Assembly (NCBI GenBank): GCA_020633515.1
Contig: JACKDM010000026.1
Location: 1 to 64,000, forward strand
Direction: 5' to 3'
DNA: 64,000 nucleotides
Source of the DNA: Myxococcales bacterium
GTDB taxonomy: Bacteria > Myxococcota > Bradymonadia > UBA7976 > UBA1532
Position numbers and translations under genes: made by a program. Position 1 is the first letter of the stretch. Every line of letters begins with the position of its first letter. Of this stretch, positions 27,561 through 35,958 are shown in pieces. The notes under the pieces were generated by a model, which searched no databases, was not told the DNA's origin, and saw only the letters and a list, made by a program, of their open reading frames with translations.

Positions 27561-30500
27561 TCAGAACTGATAGCTCAGCCGGGTGAAGAGGAACCGGCCG
27601 GTGAAATCGTAGCTCGACGTGTTGGCGTTCTGGCCGCCTTCGAGGAAGAACGGCGGGTCCTGGTCGAGCACGTTCTGGGCGCCCACGATGATGCCGAGGC
27701 CCTCATAGTCGTATTCGAGGGCGATGTCGACGTAACCGACCGACTCGACGGTCACGAAGGGGTTGGTCGCCGAGTCGGTGCCGAGGATGTTCGACTTGCC
27801 GATGAAGCGGTAGATGGCGCTCGCGGTGAAGGTGTCGATGCCGTAGGCGAGGCGGGCGATCCAGCGCCAGCTCGCGTAGGTGCCGGCGCCGCTGGTGATC
27901 TTGCCGGCGTACTCGGTCTTCACGCCTTCGATCGTCTCGTCGTAGTTGAGCAGGTAGTTGCCGTGCCACCCGAGCTCGACGCGGCCGGCGCCGGGCGCGC
28001 CGACGAGGCCGAGGTCGAGCACGTAGTCGGCGGTGATGTCGACGCCGCTCGTCTCGATGAAGCCGATGTTCTTCGCGGAGGCGTTGAGCTCGTTGACGAC
28101 GAAGGTGTTGGGGTTGCGCACGATGTTGGCGCACTCGGGCGCGCCGAGCCCCGCGCTCTCGTAGCACTTGCGCAGGATCTCCTGCGGCTCGGGGTTGGCG
28201 ATCGCGTTGTCGATCTTGATCTGGTAGTAGTCGACCGAGCCGGTGAAGCCCTCGAGGAAGGCGTTGAACTTGGGGGTGACGACGAGGCCGACGTTCAGGA
28301 CGGTCGCCGTCTCGGCCTCGAGCTCCGGGTTGCCGCCGATGTTGGTGCGGATCTGGCTGCCGCCGGCGTCATTCTGGTTGTAGTCGCCGGGCACGCCCTG
28401 CGCCGCGCAGTTGTTCGAGACGATGGGGTTGGCGTCGTCGAGGATGCCGTGCTCGTTGCAGGGGTCGTCGAGGGTCTCGTAGCTGTCGGCGGCGCCGCCG
28501 TAGAGGTCGGTGATGGTCGGCGCGCGGAAGGCGGTCGAGTAGACGCCGCGGAGCCGGAGGTCGGGGGTGGGCGCGTAGCTGAGCGCGCCGCGGGCGGTGA
28601 GGTCGCTGCCGAAGGTGTCGTAGTCGGAGAAGCGCGCGGCGAGGTCGACGGTGACGTCGTGCGCGGCGGGGAGGCGGCGGGCGAGGGGCAGGCTCAGCTC
28701 GGCGAAGGCGGAGCCGACGCTGTAGTCGCCCTCGGTGTTGCCGATGCCGTTGCCGGCCGAGTCACCGGCGACGGTCGTGGCGCCGGGGCGGTTGAAGCCG
28801 TACTCGTAGCGGAACTCGCCGCCGATCGCGGCGCCGAGCGGGCCGGCCCACAGGTCGATGACCTCGCCGGCGAGCGAGAGGCCGGTGCTGAAGTGGCTGT
28901 AGCCGGTCACCTGCACGTCGGTGAAGCGGATGTAGTCGAGCACCTCGGGCTGGAGCTGGGCGCCGAAGTAGTCGCCGACGACGCAGCCGCGGTGGGCGTT
29001 GAGGTCGCACAGCATCGGATCGGCGCTCTCATAGGCGCGGGCGAGGTTGACCGAGTTGGCGATGTTCTGGTTCGACTCGTTGCGGCCGTAGTTGAAGAAC
29101 AGCTCCCACCGCATGCGATCGTCGAAGACCGGGCCGGTGAGGCCGGTGACGACGCGGAAGGTGTCGCTCTCGATGTCGTAGATGCGGTCTCCGACGTCTT
29201 TCATCCGACGCGCCATGATGATGCTGCCCTCGGTGACCGCCGCGTCGGCGGCCATCGAGGCTTCGTCTTCGGTCGCACCATTTGCGATGGCGTCCTGATA
29301 GACGGCGTCACGCACGGTCGCGCGGAAGTCGTCGGGCACGTACGGGTTCGACCAGGGGACCTCGAAGCCGTTGAGGAAGGTCGAGGTGCCGCCGAGGCCG
29401 AGCGGCTGCGGCGCGAGGCGGGTGCGGCTGTAGCGGTTGGTGTAGGTCGTCTCGAGGAACAGCTCGGCCTCGTCGGCGAGCTCGTAGCGGGCGATGGTGG
29501 TGAACGAGTAGCGCTCGGTCTTGCCGGTGAGCCACTGCGCCTCGCCGTAGTTGTACCGGTCTTCGAGGCCGAACGGCGCGAAGCTGCCGCCGCCCGCGTC
29601 GGGGTCGTCGGGGTTGAAGTAGGCGCCGGTGAACGAGAGGTCGCGGCCGTAGATCGGCGCGCCGCTGCCGATGATCTCGGTGACGCTGCCGTCGTCGTTC
29701 CGGATCGCGTCGACGACCGGGTACTTCGCCCAGTCGCGGTCGAGCTGCCGGATCGGCTGCCGGTTCATGTAGCTGAAGTTGGTGGTGATGTTGCCGCGGT
29801 CGAAGGTGTGACCGATGGTCAGCGACGCGCCGATCTCCTCGCCGTCGCCGCGGCTGGTGATGCCGCCGTAGAGATCGGCGCGCACGCCCTCGAAGTCGCG
29901 CTTGAGGATGATGTTGACCACGCCGCCGATCGCGTCGGAGCCGTAGATCGCGGACGCGCCGTCGAGGAGCACTTCGACCCGCTCGATCATCGCGACCGGG
30001 ATGTTGTTGAGGTCGACCGCTTCGCTGACGCCGGTGCCGTTGGTGACGAAGCGCCGACCGTTGACGAGCACCAGCGTGCGCTGGATACCGAGGTTGCGCA
30101 GGTCGATGAAGGCGAGGCCGTCACCGCCATTGTTGTCGTTCTTGTTGATGCCCTGGAGGGTGACGCTGGGGAGCTTGCGGAGGAGCTCGTCGATGGTCGA
30201 GGCGCCGGAGACGGCGATGTCGTCGGCGTCGACGACGGCGATGTGACCGAACTCGTCGAGGTTGTCGCGGCCGATGCGGGAGCCGGTGACGAGGATGACC
30301 TCGGTGGCGCCGCCTTCGTCGGCGGCGGTGGGGGTCTCGACCTCGGCGGCGACGGCGTCCGCCTGGGCGCGGGCGGCCTCGGCGGCGGCGGCGGCCTCGG
30401 CGGCGGCGGCCTTGGCCTCTTCGACGTCGTTGGCCTCGGCGGCGGCGGTGGCCGCGGCGGCGGCCTCGTTGGCTTCGGCGGCGGCCTCGTTGGCCTCGAC

Positions 30501-30620
30501 GGCGGCCTCGTTGGCCTGCTCGGCGGCGCCCTCGACGGCGGGCGTGGCGGGCTGAGCGAGCGCGGCGCCGGTCCAGCATCCGGCGAGCGCGCATGCGATG
30601 ATTCGGGCAGCGGTGTTCAT
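27561..30620 (-). CDS. TonB-dependent outer-membrane receptor
   Basis: 1,019 residues. Signal peptide ending ALA (about residue 22). Residues 30-95 are an unusual Ala/Glu/Asn repeat region (EANEAAA heptads) predicted to be helical. A TonB box, EVILVTGSR, sits near 107-115, followed by the plug (STIDELLRKLPSVTLQG, LVLVNGRRFV, RVEVLLDGASAIYGSDAIGG) and a 22-strand-type barrel ending in LSYQF with a terminal Phe. It imports an unknown ligand. The ATG follows AAGGGGGAGACC. Being first in the TonB2-type operon, it is the likely dedicated client. Confidence 0.95.
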   Translation of the reverse strand: MNTAARIIACALAGCWTGAALAQPATPAVEGAAEQANEAAVEANEAAAEANEAAAAATAAAEANDVEEAKAAAAEAAAAAEAARAQADAVAAEVETPTAADEGGATEVILVTGSRIGRDNLDEFGHIAVVDADDIAVSGASTIDELLRKLPSVTLQGINKNDNNGGDGLAFIDLRNLGIQRTLVLVNGRRFVTNGTGVSEAVDLNNIPVAMIERVEVLLDGASAIYGSDAIGGVVNIILKRDFEGVRADLYGGITSRGDGEEIGASLTIGHTFDRGNITTNFSYMNRQPIRQLDRDWAKYPVVDAIRNDDGSVTEIIGSGAPIYGRDLSFTGAYFNPDDPDAGGGSFAPFGLEDRYNYGEAQWLTGKTERYSFTTIARYELADEAELFLETTYTNRYSRTRLAPQPLGLGGTSTFLNGFEVPWSNPYVPDDFRATVRDAVYQDAIANGATEDEASMAADAAVTEGSIIMARRMKDVGDRIYDIESDTFRVVTGLTGPVFDDRMRWELFFNYGRNESNQNIANSVNLARAYESADPMLCDLNAHRGCVVGDYFGAQLQPEVLDYIRFTDVQVTGYSHFSTGLSLAGEVIDLWAGPLGAAIGGEFRYEYGFNRPGATTVAGDSAGNGIGNTEGDYSVGSAFAELSLPLARRLPAAHDVTVDLAARFSDYDTFGSDLTARGALSYAPTPDLRLRGVYSTAFRAPTITDLYGGAADSYETLDDPCNEHGILDDANPIVSNNCAAQGVPGDYNQNDAGGSQIRTNIGGNPELEAETATVLNVGLVVTPKFNAFLEGFTGSVDYYQIKIDNAIANPEPQEILRKCYESAGLGAPECANIVRNPNTFVVNELNASAKNIGFIETSGVDITADYVLDLGLVGAPGAGRVELGWHGNYLLNYDETIEGVKTEYAGKITSGAGTYASWRWIARLAYGIDTFTASAIYRFIGKSNILGTDSATNPFVTVESVGYVDIALEYDYEGLGIIVGAQNVLDQDPPFFLEGGQNANTSSYDFTGRFLFTRLSYQF

Positions 30621-30686
30621 GGTCTCCCCCTTGGTTTCGATCGTGTTCGCTCTCTCCCCAGAGCGACGGCATCGAAGTGTGATCGT

Positions 30687-30715
30687 CGGATATCGACACC
30701 GTCACCCGAACGCAA
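30687..30715 (-). promoter_or_regulatory. Candidate promoter for the receptor/TonB2 operon
   Basis: Read on the minus strand: TTGCGT (30715-30710), 17-base spacer, TATCCG (30692-30687), about 70 bp before the receptor ATG. The -10 is weak. No clear Fur or other regulator box is seen in the 223-bp divergent gap. Confidence 0.3.
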
Positions 30716-30843
30716 GGACCTTGACGGCAAACCGACACAACCGTGACGGCGCCATGGGGGATGGGGGCGGGTCTCCTGACGTGCCCGCGACAGCGCGACC
30801 CCCTGCGTTGAACGCTGGCGGCGGGTAGCGTAAACCAGATGAC

Positions 30844-32490
30844 ATGAAGCCCCTCGCCGCGTCCGTCACGCTCGCCCTCGCCCTCCTCGCCGCGTGCGGA
30901 TCGACGCCGCCTCCCGTCGATCCGGCGGCCGCGCCGCCGGCGGATCCGGTCGCCGCGCCCGCCGCGGCCGTGCCTCCCGCCGCCGCCGCGCCGATCCCGC
31001 GCTCGCCGAGCGCCTCGCCGCGCTGCCCGCCGCTGCGCTGCCGGAGGCCGTCGCCGCCGCCGAGCCCGCCGCGATCGTCGAGGCGCTGACGCTGCTCGAC
31101 CCGCGCTCCGCTGCCGCCGGCTGGGTGACGCTGCGCCTCGGGCGCCTCGCCGCCCACCGCCGCGATCTGCGCGAGGCGCGGGCGCTGCTCGATCGGGCCG
31201 TCGCGGTCGGTGGCGCGCCCGCCGCGGCCGCGCAGGAGACGCTCGATCGCCTCGCGGCGCGCGAGCGGGTGCAGCCGGGTCGGATCGGGGTGCTGCTGCC
31301 GCTGAGCGGGCCCTACGCCGCGATCGGGGAGACCGCGCTGCACGCGTCCGGCTCGCGCTCGGTGGCCTCGCGGGCGTGGAGTTGGTGGTGGGCGACACCG
31401 CGGGCGACGCCGATCGCGCGCCGCAGATCGTCGAGGACATGGTGCAGCGCCAGCACGTCGCCGCGATCATCGGGCCGGTGGGCAGCATCGAGAGCCACAC
31501 CGCGGCGCGCGCGGCCGAGCGGCTCGAGGTCCCGATCGTGGTGCTCTCGTCGCGCGCCGATCTGACCCGGCTCGGGACCTTCGTCTTCCGTCATCGCCTG
31601 ACCCGCAGCGCGCAGGCCGAGGCGATCGGGCGGTACGCGGTCGAGGCGCTCGGGCTCAAGACGTTTGCGATCCTCTACCCGCACCGACTACGGGATCGAG
31701 ATGATGCAGGCGTTCTGGCAGACGGTGACCCGGCTCGGCGGCGAGATCCGCGGCGCCGAGGGCTACTCGGTCAACGTCGCCGACCAGAACGAGCCGATCA
31801 AGAAGCTCATCGGCCGGCATCACCTCGAGGCGCGGCAGGTCGACCCGCACTGGGAGGCGCTCAACCGCAAGTCGAAGGACCGGCGCAGCACGTCCCGCCG
31901 GTGGTCGACTTCGAGGCGCTGTTCATCCCCGACGGCGGGCAGCGGGTGCGGCTGATGCTGCCGTTCCTCGCCTACTGGGACATCGAGGTGAAGAACGACC
32001 CGGCGCTGAGCCCGCTGGAGTTCGCCAGCAAGTACGCCGGCGACACGCCGCAGCTCGTGCAGATCCTCGGCGCGAGCGGCTTCAACGACCCGCGGCTGAC
32101 CCGCGACCCGCCGACGCAGGCGCTCAACGCGCTCTTCGTCGACGCCTTCTGGACCGAGTCGGCGGCCGCGGCGCCGTTCGTCGAGGCGTGGGTCGCCGAG
32201 CACGGCCGGCCGCCGCCGGTGCTCGCGGCGCACGCCTACGACGCGGCGAAGCTGCTCGCGCGGGTGGTGCCGGGCGCGACCGATCGCGACGCGGTGCGGC
32301 GGGGCTCGTGGGCGTGGGGACCTACGACGGCGTCTTCGGGCCGACGCGGGTGGGCGGCGACGGCGAGATCGAGCTCTCGTTGCAGGTGCTGACGATCGAC
32401 CCGCTGCACGGGGTCGTGCCGGCGCCGATGCCGAGCGCGGAGGAGCCGGCGCGCGAGGGCTACTTCGACGAGGACGCGCCGCGGAACTGA
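30844..32490 (+). pseudogene. LppC/LpoA-like penicillin-binding-protein activator lipoprotein, frameshifted
   Basis: The lipoprotein start MKPLAASVTLALALLAAC is followed by a Pro/Ala linker. The conserved sequence then jumps between all three frames (1, 0, 2, 0, 2, 1) at about five points between 30990 and 32320. Pieces in order: a TPR-like helical part (RRDLREARALLDRAV), RIGVLLPLSGPYAAIGE, ELVVGDTAGDADRAPQIVED, AAIIGPVGSIESHTAARAAE, TDYGIEMMQAFWQTVTRLGG, VVDFEALFIPDGGQRVRLML and GTYDGVFGPTRVGGDGEI. Together these make a full-length periplasmic-binding (PBP1) fold. The well-kept protein sequence across shifts suggests consensus errors or very recent decay. Confidence 0.75.
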
Positions 32491-33593
32491 GCGGCGGTGA
32501 AGGCACCGGCGTCGAGGCCGGCGTGGGCGGTCGCGACGATGACGAGCGCGCGCGGGAGCCAGGGCGCGGCGGGGTCGTGGGCGGCGAGCGCGGCGGCGAC
32601 GGCGGCGGGTGAGAAGAGGCCATGGCGGCGCACCGCCTCGGGCTCGAGCGCGGCGCGCCAGGTCGCGTCGAGCGGGCGGCCGCCGGTGAGCGCGTGCATC
32701 GGCTGCTTCGTGCGTCGCCAGGGGCGCCCGAGCGCGGCGGCGGCGAGCGCGACGAGCGGCGCCTTGGGGCGCGCGGGTCGAGCGGCGCGGCGAGCGCGCG
32801 GGCGGTCACCGGGGATCGGCGAGCGGCGCGCGGTAGACGAGCCTGGCGGCGGCGCAGAGGCGGCGTTGCAGCGCGACGCACTGCGGATCCTGGCGCAGCC
32901 GGAGGTCGAGCCAGCGCAGGCGGGCGGCGCTGTCGGAGATCGCGGCGAGCTCGGCTTCGACCGCGCGCGCCGCGGGCGAGGTGATCCACGGCGGCGACGA
33001 GCGGGCCGCGGGCGCGACGAGCGCCGGGTCGACGCCGAGCGCGCGCACCGCCGCCCAGGTCGACCAGATGTCGGGGGCCCAGGTCTCGGGCGGCGCGCGG
33101 TGGTAGGCGTGCCCGGCGAAGGCCTCGTCGGCGCCGTCGCCGGTGAGCACCGTCGCGCAGCCGGCGGCGGCGATCGCCTCGTAGAGCAGCATGAACCCGA
33201 ACGGCGCCGCGCTGTGGGTGGGCTGGCCGAGCGCGCAGGCGACCGCGGTCGGGGAGACGGCGCGCACGCCGGCGGCGGGGAGCAGGACGAGCGTGAGGTC
33301 GAGGTCGAGCGCGGCGGCGACCGCGCGCGCCTCGACCGCGGCGCGGCCGGCGTCGAGCGCAAACGCGCGCGGGCGGAGGTGGCGGCGGGCGGCGGCGGCG
33401 ACGACGGTGAGTCGACCCGCCGCTGAGCGCGATCGCGATCCGGGCCAGGCGCGTCGGCGAGCGCGTCGGCGACGGCGGCTTCGACGGCGGCGGCGAGCGG
33501 GCCCGGCGCGGCGATCGGCGGCGGCGGCAGCGTGCGCGGCAGGTGGGCGCCGAAGGTGGCGAGCGTCTGGAGGTCGAACGGCGCCGCCTTCAC
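32460..33593 (-). pseudogene. Asparagine-synthase-like ATP pyrophosphatase, frameshifted
   Basis: The GTG at 33593 follows GGAGGCGACCG and overlaps the upstream 37-codon ORF (GTGA). The N-terminus LQTLATFGAHLPRTLPPPP resembles the linker before the synthase domain; there is no glutaminase domain. The PP-loop region reads ARIAIALSGG, but the expected S-G-G-x-D-S is split by missing bases. Downstream the frame is good: FGFMLLYEAIAAAGCATVL, TGDGADEAFAGHAYHR and RWLDLRLRQDPQC. It shifts again near 32810 and 32780, before KAPLVALAAAALGRPWRRTK and the C-terminus. At least four shifts in all. The function may be amide formation or peptide modification. Confidence 0.7.
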
Positions 33594-33703
33594 CGGTCGC
33601 CTCCGCGGCGCGGCGCCCGGCTCATGGCGCGTCGGCGCGCCGGGTCGAGCGCGAAGAGGGGCCGGCGCCCGGCTGACGGTCCGTCGCTCCGCCGGCGCTT
33701 CAT
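33590..33703 (-). CDS. 37-residue Arg-rich ORF coupled to asparagine-synthase-like gene
   Basis: The start overlaps the stop of the upstream gene (ATGA) and the stop overlaps the start of the synthase-like gene (GTGA). The peptide begins MKRRRSDGPSAGRRP and contains LFALDPARRRA, echoing the end of the upstream protein (VFALDPVRR). It could be a real small peptide, a coupling leader, or a by-product of a small duplication or of indels in this error-prone stretch. No homologue is recognised. Confidence 0.35.
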   Translation of the reverse strand: MKRRRSDGPSAGRRPLFALDPARRRAMSRAPRRGGDR

Positions 33704-34134
33704 GGGCCGTCGACCCGCCGCACCGGGTCGAGCGCGAAGACGGCGACGAGCGCCGCGCGGGGATCGGCGGCGAAGGCGTACTGGTCGTCGTGCACCGCGG
33801 CGAGCGCGTCGGCGCGGTAGACGAGCAGGTGGGCGTCGGGGGTGCCGGGGACCTTGATCAGCGCCGACGAGGGCCGCGCGCCGACGAGCGAGGCCTCGAC
33901 CTCGGCGGCGGTGCTCGCGTAGACCACCTCGGCGAAGCGCCGCGGCGGGCCGCGATAACCGCGGGCCTCCCAAGACATCTCGGCGTCGCGCCCGTGGCGG
34001 TCGGTGCCGTGGCGGAGCACGGTCGCGACGTTGTAGCCCTCGGTGCTGCGGAACAGGCAGCGCGCGGGCGCGATCGGCAGCGCGGCGAGCACCGCGGACC
34101 ACGTCGCGCGCAGGCGGTCGAGGGCTTCGGGCAT
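33700..34134 (-). CDS. Unknown protein upstream of the asparagine-synthase-like gene
   Basis: 144 residues from the ATG at 34134 (a GTG at 34170 is possible; neither has a strong ribosome site). It starts MPEALDRLRATWSAVLAALP and continues ARCLFRSTEGYNVATVLRHG and SALIKVPGTPDAHLLVYRAD. There is no signal peptide or membrane helix. It is not recognised as a known family. Its stop overlaps the 37-codon ORF, which overlaps the synthase-like gene, so the three would be translated together. Confidence 0.6.
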   Translation of the reverse strand: MPEALDRLRATWSAVLAALPIAPARCLFRSTEGYNVATVLRHGTDRHGRDAEMSWEARGYRGPPRRFAEVVYASTAAEVEASLVGARPSSALIKVPGTPDAHLLVYRADALAAVHDDQYAFAADPRAALVAVFALDPVRRVDGP

Positions 34135-34265
34135 GCGGCGAGCCTGCAACAAATGCGCGACCGTCGCCACCTCGCCGGGATGGACCGGCGCGGGCGGACG
34201 TGTTTTGATGGGCGACCGCACCCGGCCCGACGCCGGGCTGCGAGGTCGCGAAAAGGAGGCTGTCG

Positions 34266-34835
34266 ATGTCCGAAGCACCCGCCGAAGAGGTGCTCGTCGA
34301 GCTGATGGACGACAAGACCGGCGAGACCCTCGCCGCCGCCGTCCAGTTCGAGATCGAGTACGGCGAGCGCGTCTATGGGCTGTTGATCCCGGTCGACCCC
34401 ATCGTCAAGGTCTTGCGCTACGACCCCTCGGACGACGAGAGCGAGCTCGAAGAGATGGAGCCCGATGACTTCCGTGAGGTCGAGGCCTTCATCAACGGCA
34501 AGCTCGCCAAGTCCAACTGCTCGATCGAGGTGCACGCCGACGAGTGCATCCTGATCGGCGAGCCGCCCGAGGCGGTCTACGAGGATCCCGAGACCCTCGA
34601 GGTCGAGACCGAGGCGGGCGAGCAGGAGCTGTTGATCCTGTTCGAGCTCAAGGAGACCAAGAAGCTCGGCTACCTCATCGCCGTGCCCGCCGATCCGCCG
34701 ATGTGGCCGGCGGAGCTGCTGCCGGAGGGCAAGGCGCGGCTGCTCGGCGAGGAAGACATCGACAGCGAGCTCGACGCGGCCTTCAAGCGCGCGGTCGAGA
34801 TGATGGCCGACGAGTACGAGGACGACGAGGACTGA
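34266..34835 (+). CDS. Acidic DUF3727/DUF1292-like protein
   Basis: 189 residues, very acidic, starting after AAAAGGAGG. The N-terminal half, VQFEIEYGERVYGLLIPVDP, and the second segment, LLILFELKETKKLGYLIAV, resemble DUF3727/DUF1292 repeats (small beta domains of unknown role). The C-terminus is an Asp/Glu run. Cytosolic. It stands alone, followed by a long gene-free region. Confidence 0.8.
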   Translation: MSEAPAEEVLVELMDDKTGETLAAAVQFEIEYGERVYGLLIPVDPIVKVLRYDPSDDESELEEMEPDDFREVEAFINGKLAKSNCSIEVHADECILIGEPPEAVYEDPETLEVETEAGEQELLILFELKETKKLGYLIAVPADPPMWPAELLPEGKARLLGEEDIDSELDAAFKRAVEMMADEYEDDED

Positions 34836-34977
34836 GCGCGGCGCCTCGGGCGGCCATCACTCCCCTCCCCGGCCGCCTGCCTCCCATCTCTCTCCGATCC
34901 ATCCCACCTGACGTCATGCCATCGGCCGCGCCCGTCGCGGCCGTGGTCCGTCGTGTGATGAGGCTTCGAAAAGCGAA

Positions 34978-35004
34978 ACGGCCGACACCAATGGCATCGG
35001 CCGT
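34978..35004. other. Inverted repeat, 8-bp stem
   Basis: ACGGCCGA, 11-base loop, TCGGCCGT. It lies 142 bp after the DUF3727-like stop, so it could be a distal terminator, although no T-run follows. The loop contains part of an ATGGCATC word. Confidence 0.5.
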
Positions 35005-35371
35005 CTCTCGGGTCGCGGAGGCGAAGGACGTCGGGCCGTCGTCACCTCGTCGGTCGACGGGATCGAGCGGCGCCTCGGTCGAAACCGAGAGCGTGTCACT
35101 CGACCAGCGCCGCCGGGCGTCCGGCTGCGGCCGACATCGATCGGCCCGAAGGTGCACAGGGCACCGACGCCGCGTCTGCCCCGGATGCCGGGCGGTCGCG
35201 GGTCATCGGGTCGACCGCGCCCACGCGGGGCATCGCCGCGCAGGTGCCGTCGGTCGCTCGGTCGCTACGGCGTGCATGCCGTCGCCGGATCGGAGGCAGA
35301 CATCCCTCTCGGCAGCGGAGGTGCGTCGCACCGCGCGATGCCTCGTCCACTCGCTCGTCAGACTGCGCGCG

Positions 35372-35393
35372 GCGCCCCGAGTGATCGGGGCGC
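35372..35393. other. 9-bp hairpin with GTGA tetraloop
   Basis: GCGCCCCGA, loop GTGA, TCGGGGCGC. A perfect 9-bp stem closed by a GNRA-type tetraloop (GUGA as RNA), which is typical of stable folded RNAs. The next hairpin begins only 6 bases later. Confidence 0.55.
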
Positions 35394-35399
35394 GTGAGT

Positions 35400-35450
35400 C
35401 GAAGGTGAGCCAACGGCCGGCAACCGGCACCCAACGGGCGCTCACCTTCG
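35400..35450. other. 11-bp stem enclosing a second hairpin
   Basis: CGAAGGTGAGC (35400-35410) pairs perfectly with GCTCACCTTCG (35440-35450). Inside it, GCCGG-CAA-CCGGC (35416-35428) forms its own stem. Together with 35372-35393 this gives a two-domain structure of about 80 bases, the best candidate for a non-coding RNA in the window. There is no match to an RNA family that I recognise. Confidence 0.5.
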
Positions 35451-35635
35451 CCGAGCCTTCGTCGTCAACCGGCGAGGACTCGCGCGAACGGATGCTGACG
35501 CTGCGACCGGGCGACCGGAGCCGTCCGGTCCGGCGATGACAGTGATGCCATCACCGGCGTGGAATCGGGATGGAGGCGCGCGTCGTGAAACGCTCGCTTC
35601 GCCTCACCGTTCATGGCATCGATGACTCGACGCGC

Positions 35636-35655
35636 CATCGCTCGGTCGAGCGATG
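35636..35655. other. Inverted repeat, 8-bp stem
   Basis: CATCGCTC, loop GGTC, GAGCGATG. It can extend to 9 bp with a 2-base loop. Confidence 0.4.
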
Positions 35656-35740
35656 TGATCGGCGGGGGCGACGACGTGCGTTCGTCCCATTCGATGCGTT
35701 CGGCCCCGTAAGAGGTCGATCACATCGATGTACGCGAGAT

Positions 35741-35756
35741 CCGAAGCGAACTTCGG
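35741..35756. other. Inverted repeat, 6-bp stem, CGAA loop
   Basis: CCGAAG, loop CGAA, CTTCGG. A short but stable hairpin in the gene-free region. Confidence 0.35.
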
Positions 35757-35811
35757 CTCTCTGCGCCGCGGGACACCGACTCGTTCGAGCCTTCGTGTCT
35801 CCTCGACCCAC

Positions 35812-35832
35812 CTCCGAGACTATGCCTCGGAG
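35812..35832. other. Inverted repeat, 7-bp stem
   Basis: CTCCGAG, loop ACTATGC, CTCGGAG, next to the most AT-rich patch of the window (35841-35875). Confidence 0.4.
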
Positions 35833-35907
35833 ATGCCTCGATCAAATGTTTTCTTCTCAACACGCTGTGAACAACTCGGCAATGCCTCGGGATGACAGGC
35901 AAATGCC

Positions 35908-35929
35908 GGCGCGAAAAAGTTTGCGCGCC
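35908..35929 (-). terminator. Candidate terminator for OmpA-like gene
   Basis: GGCGCG and CGCGCC arms enclose A-rich and T-rich inner arms (AAA/TTT), with one mismatch. It lies 30 bp downstream of the OmpA-like stop at 35959 when read on the minus strand. The only T-run lies inside the stem. Confidence 0.45.
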
Positions 35930-35958
35930 CGTCACCGGGTCGTCGCGCGGAGAGCACG

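Larger units (their letters stand above)
34836..35958. other. 1.1-kb gene-free, hairpin-dense region
   Basis: No frame shows protein-like sequence. Base composition is visibly less GC-rich than the surroundings (29 of 60 bases are G or C at 35821-35880). At least seven perfect or near-perfect inverted repeats are listed separately, and three copies of the word ATGGCATC or its complement occur (34991, 35544, 35613). It may hold one or more structured RNAs, regulatory sites or the remains of an element; no promoter is assigned. Confidence 0.7.

Noticed and set aside
32460..34134. Lasso-peptide gene cluster
   Set aside because: There is a short ORF and an asparagine-synthase homologue, but no transglutaminase-like protease and no PqqD-type leader-binding domain, and the short ORF lacks a leader/core layout.
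35866..35874. DnaA-box-like TGTGAACAA in an AT-rich patch (possible oriC)
   Set aside because: Two mismatches to the consensus, a single copy, and no dnaA, dnaN or gidA gene nearby.
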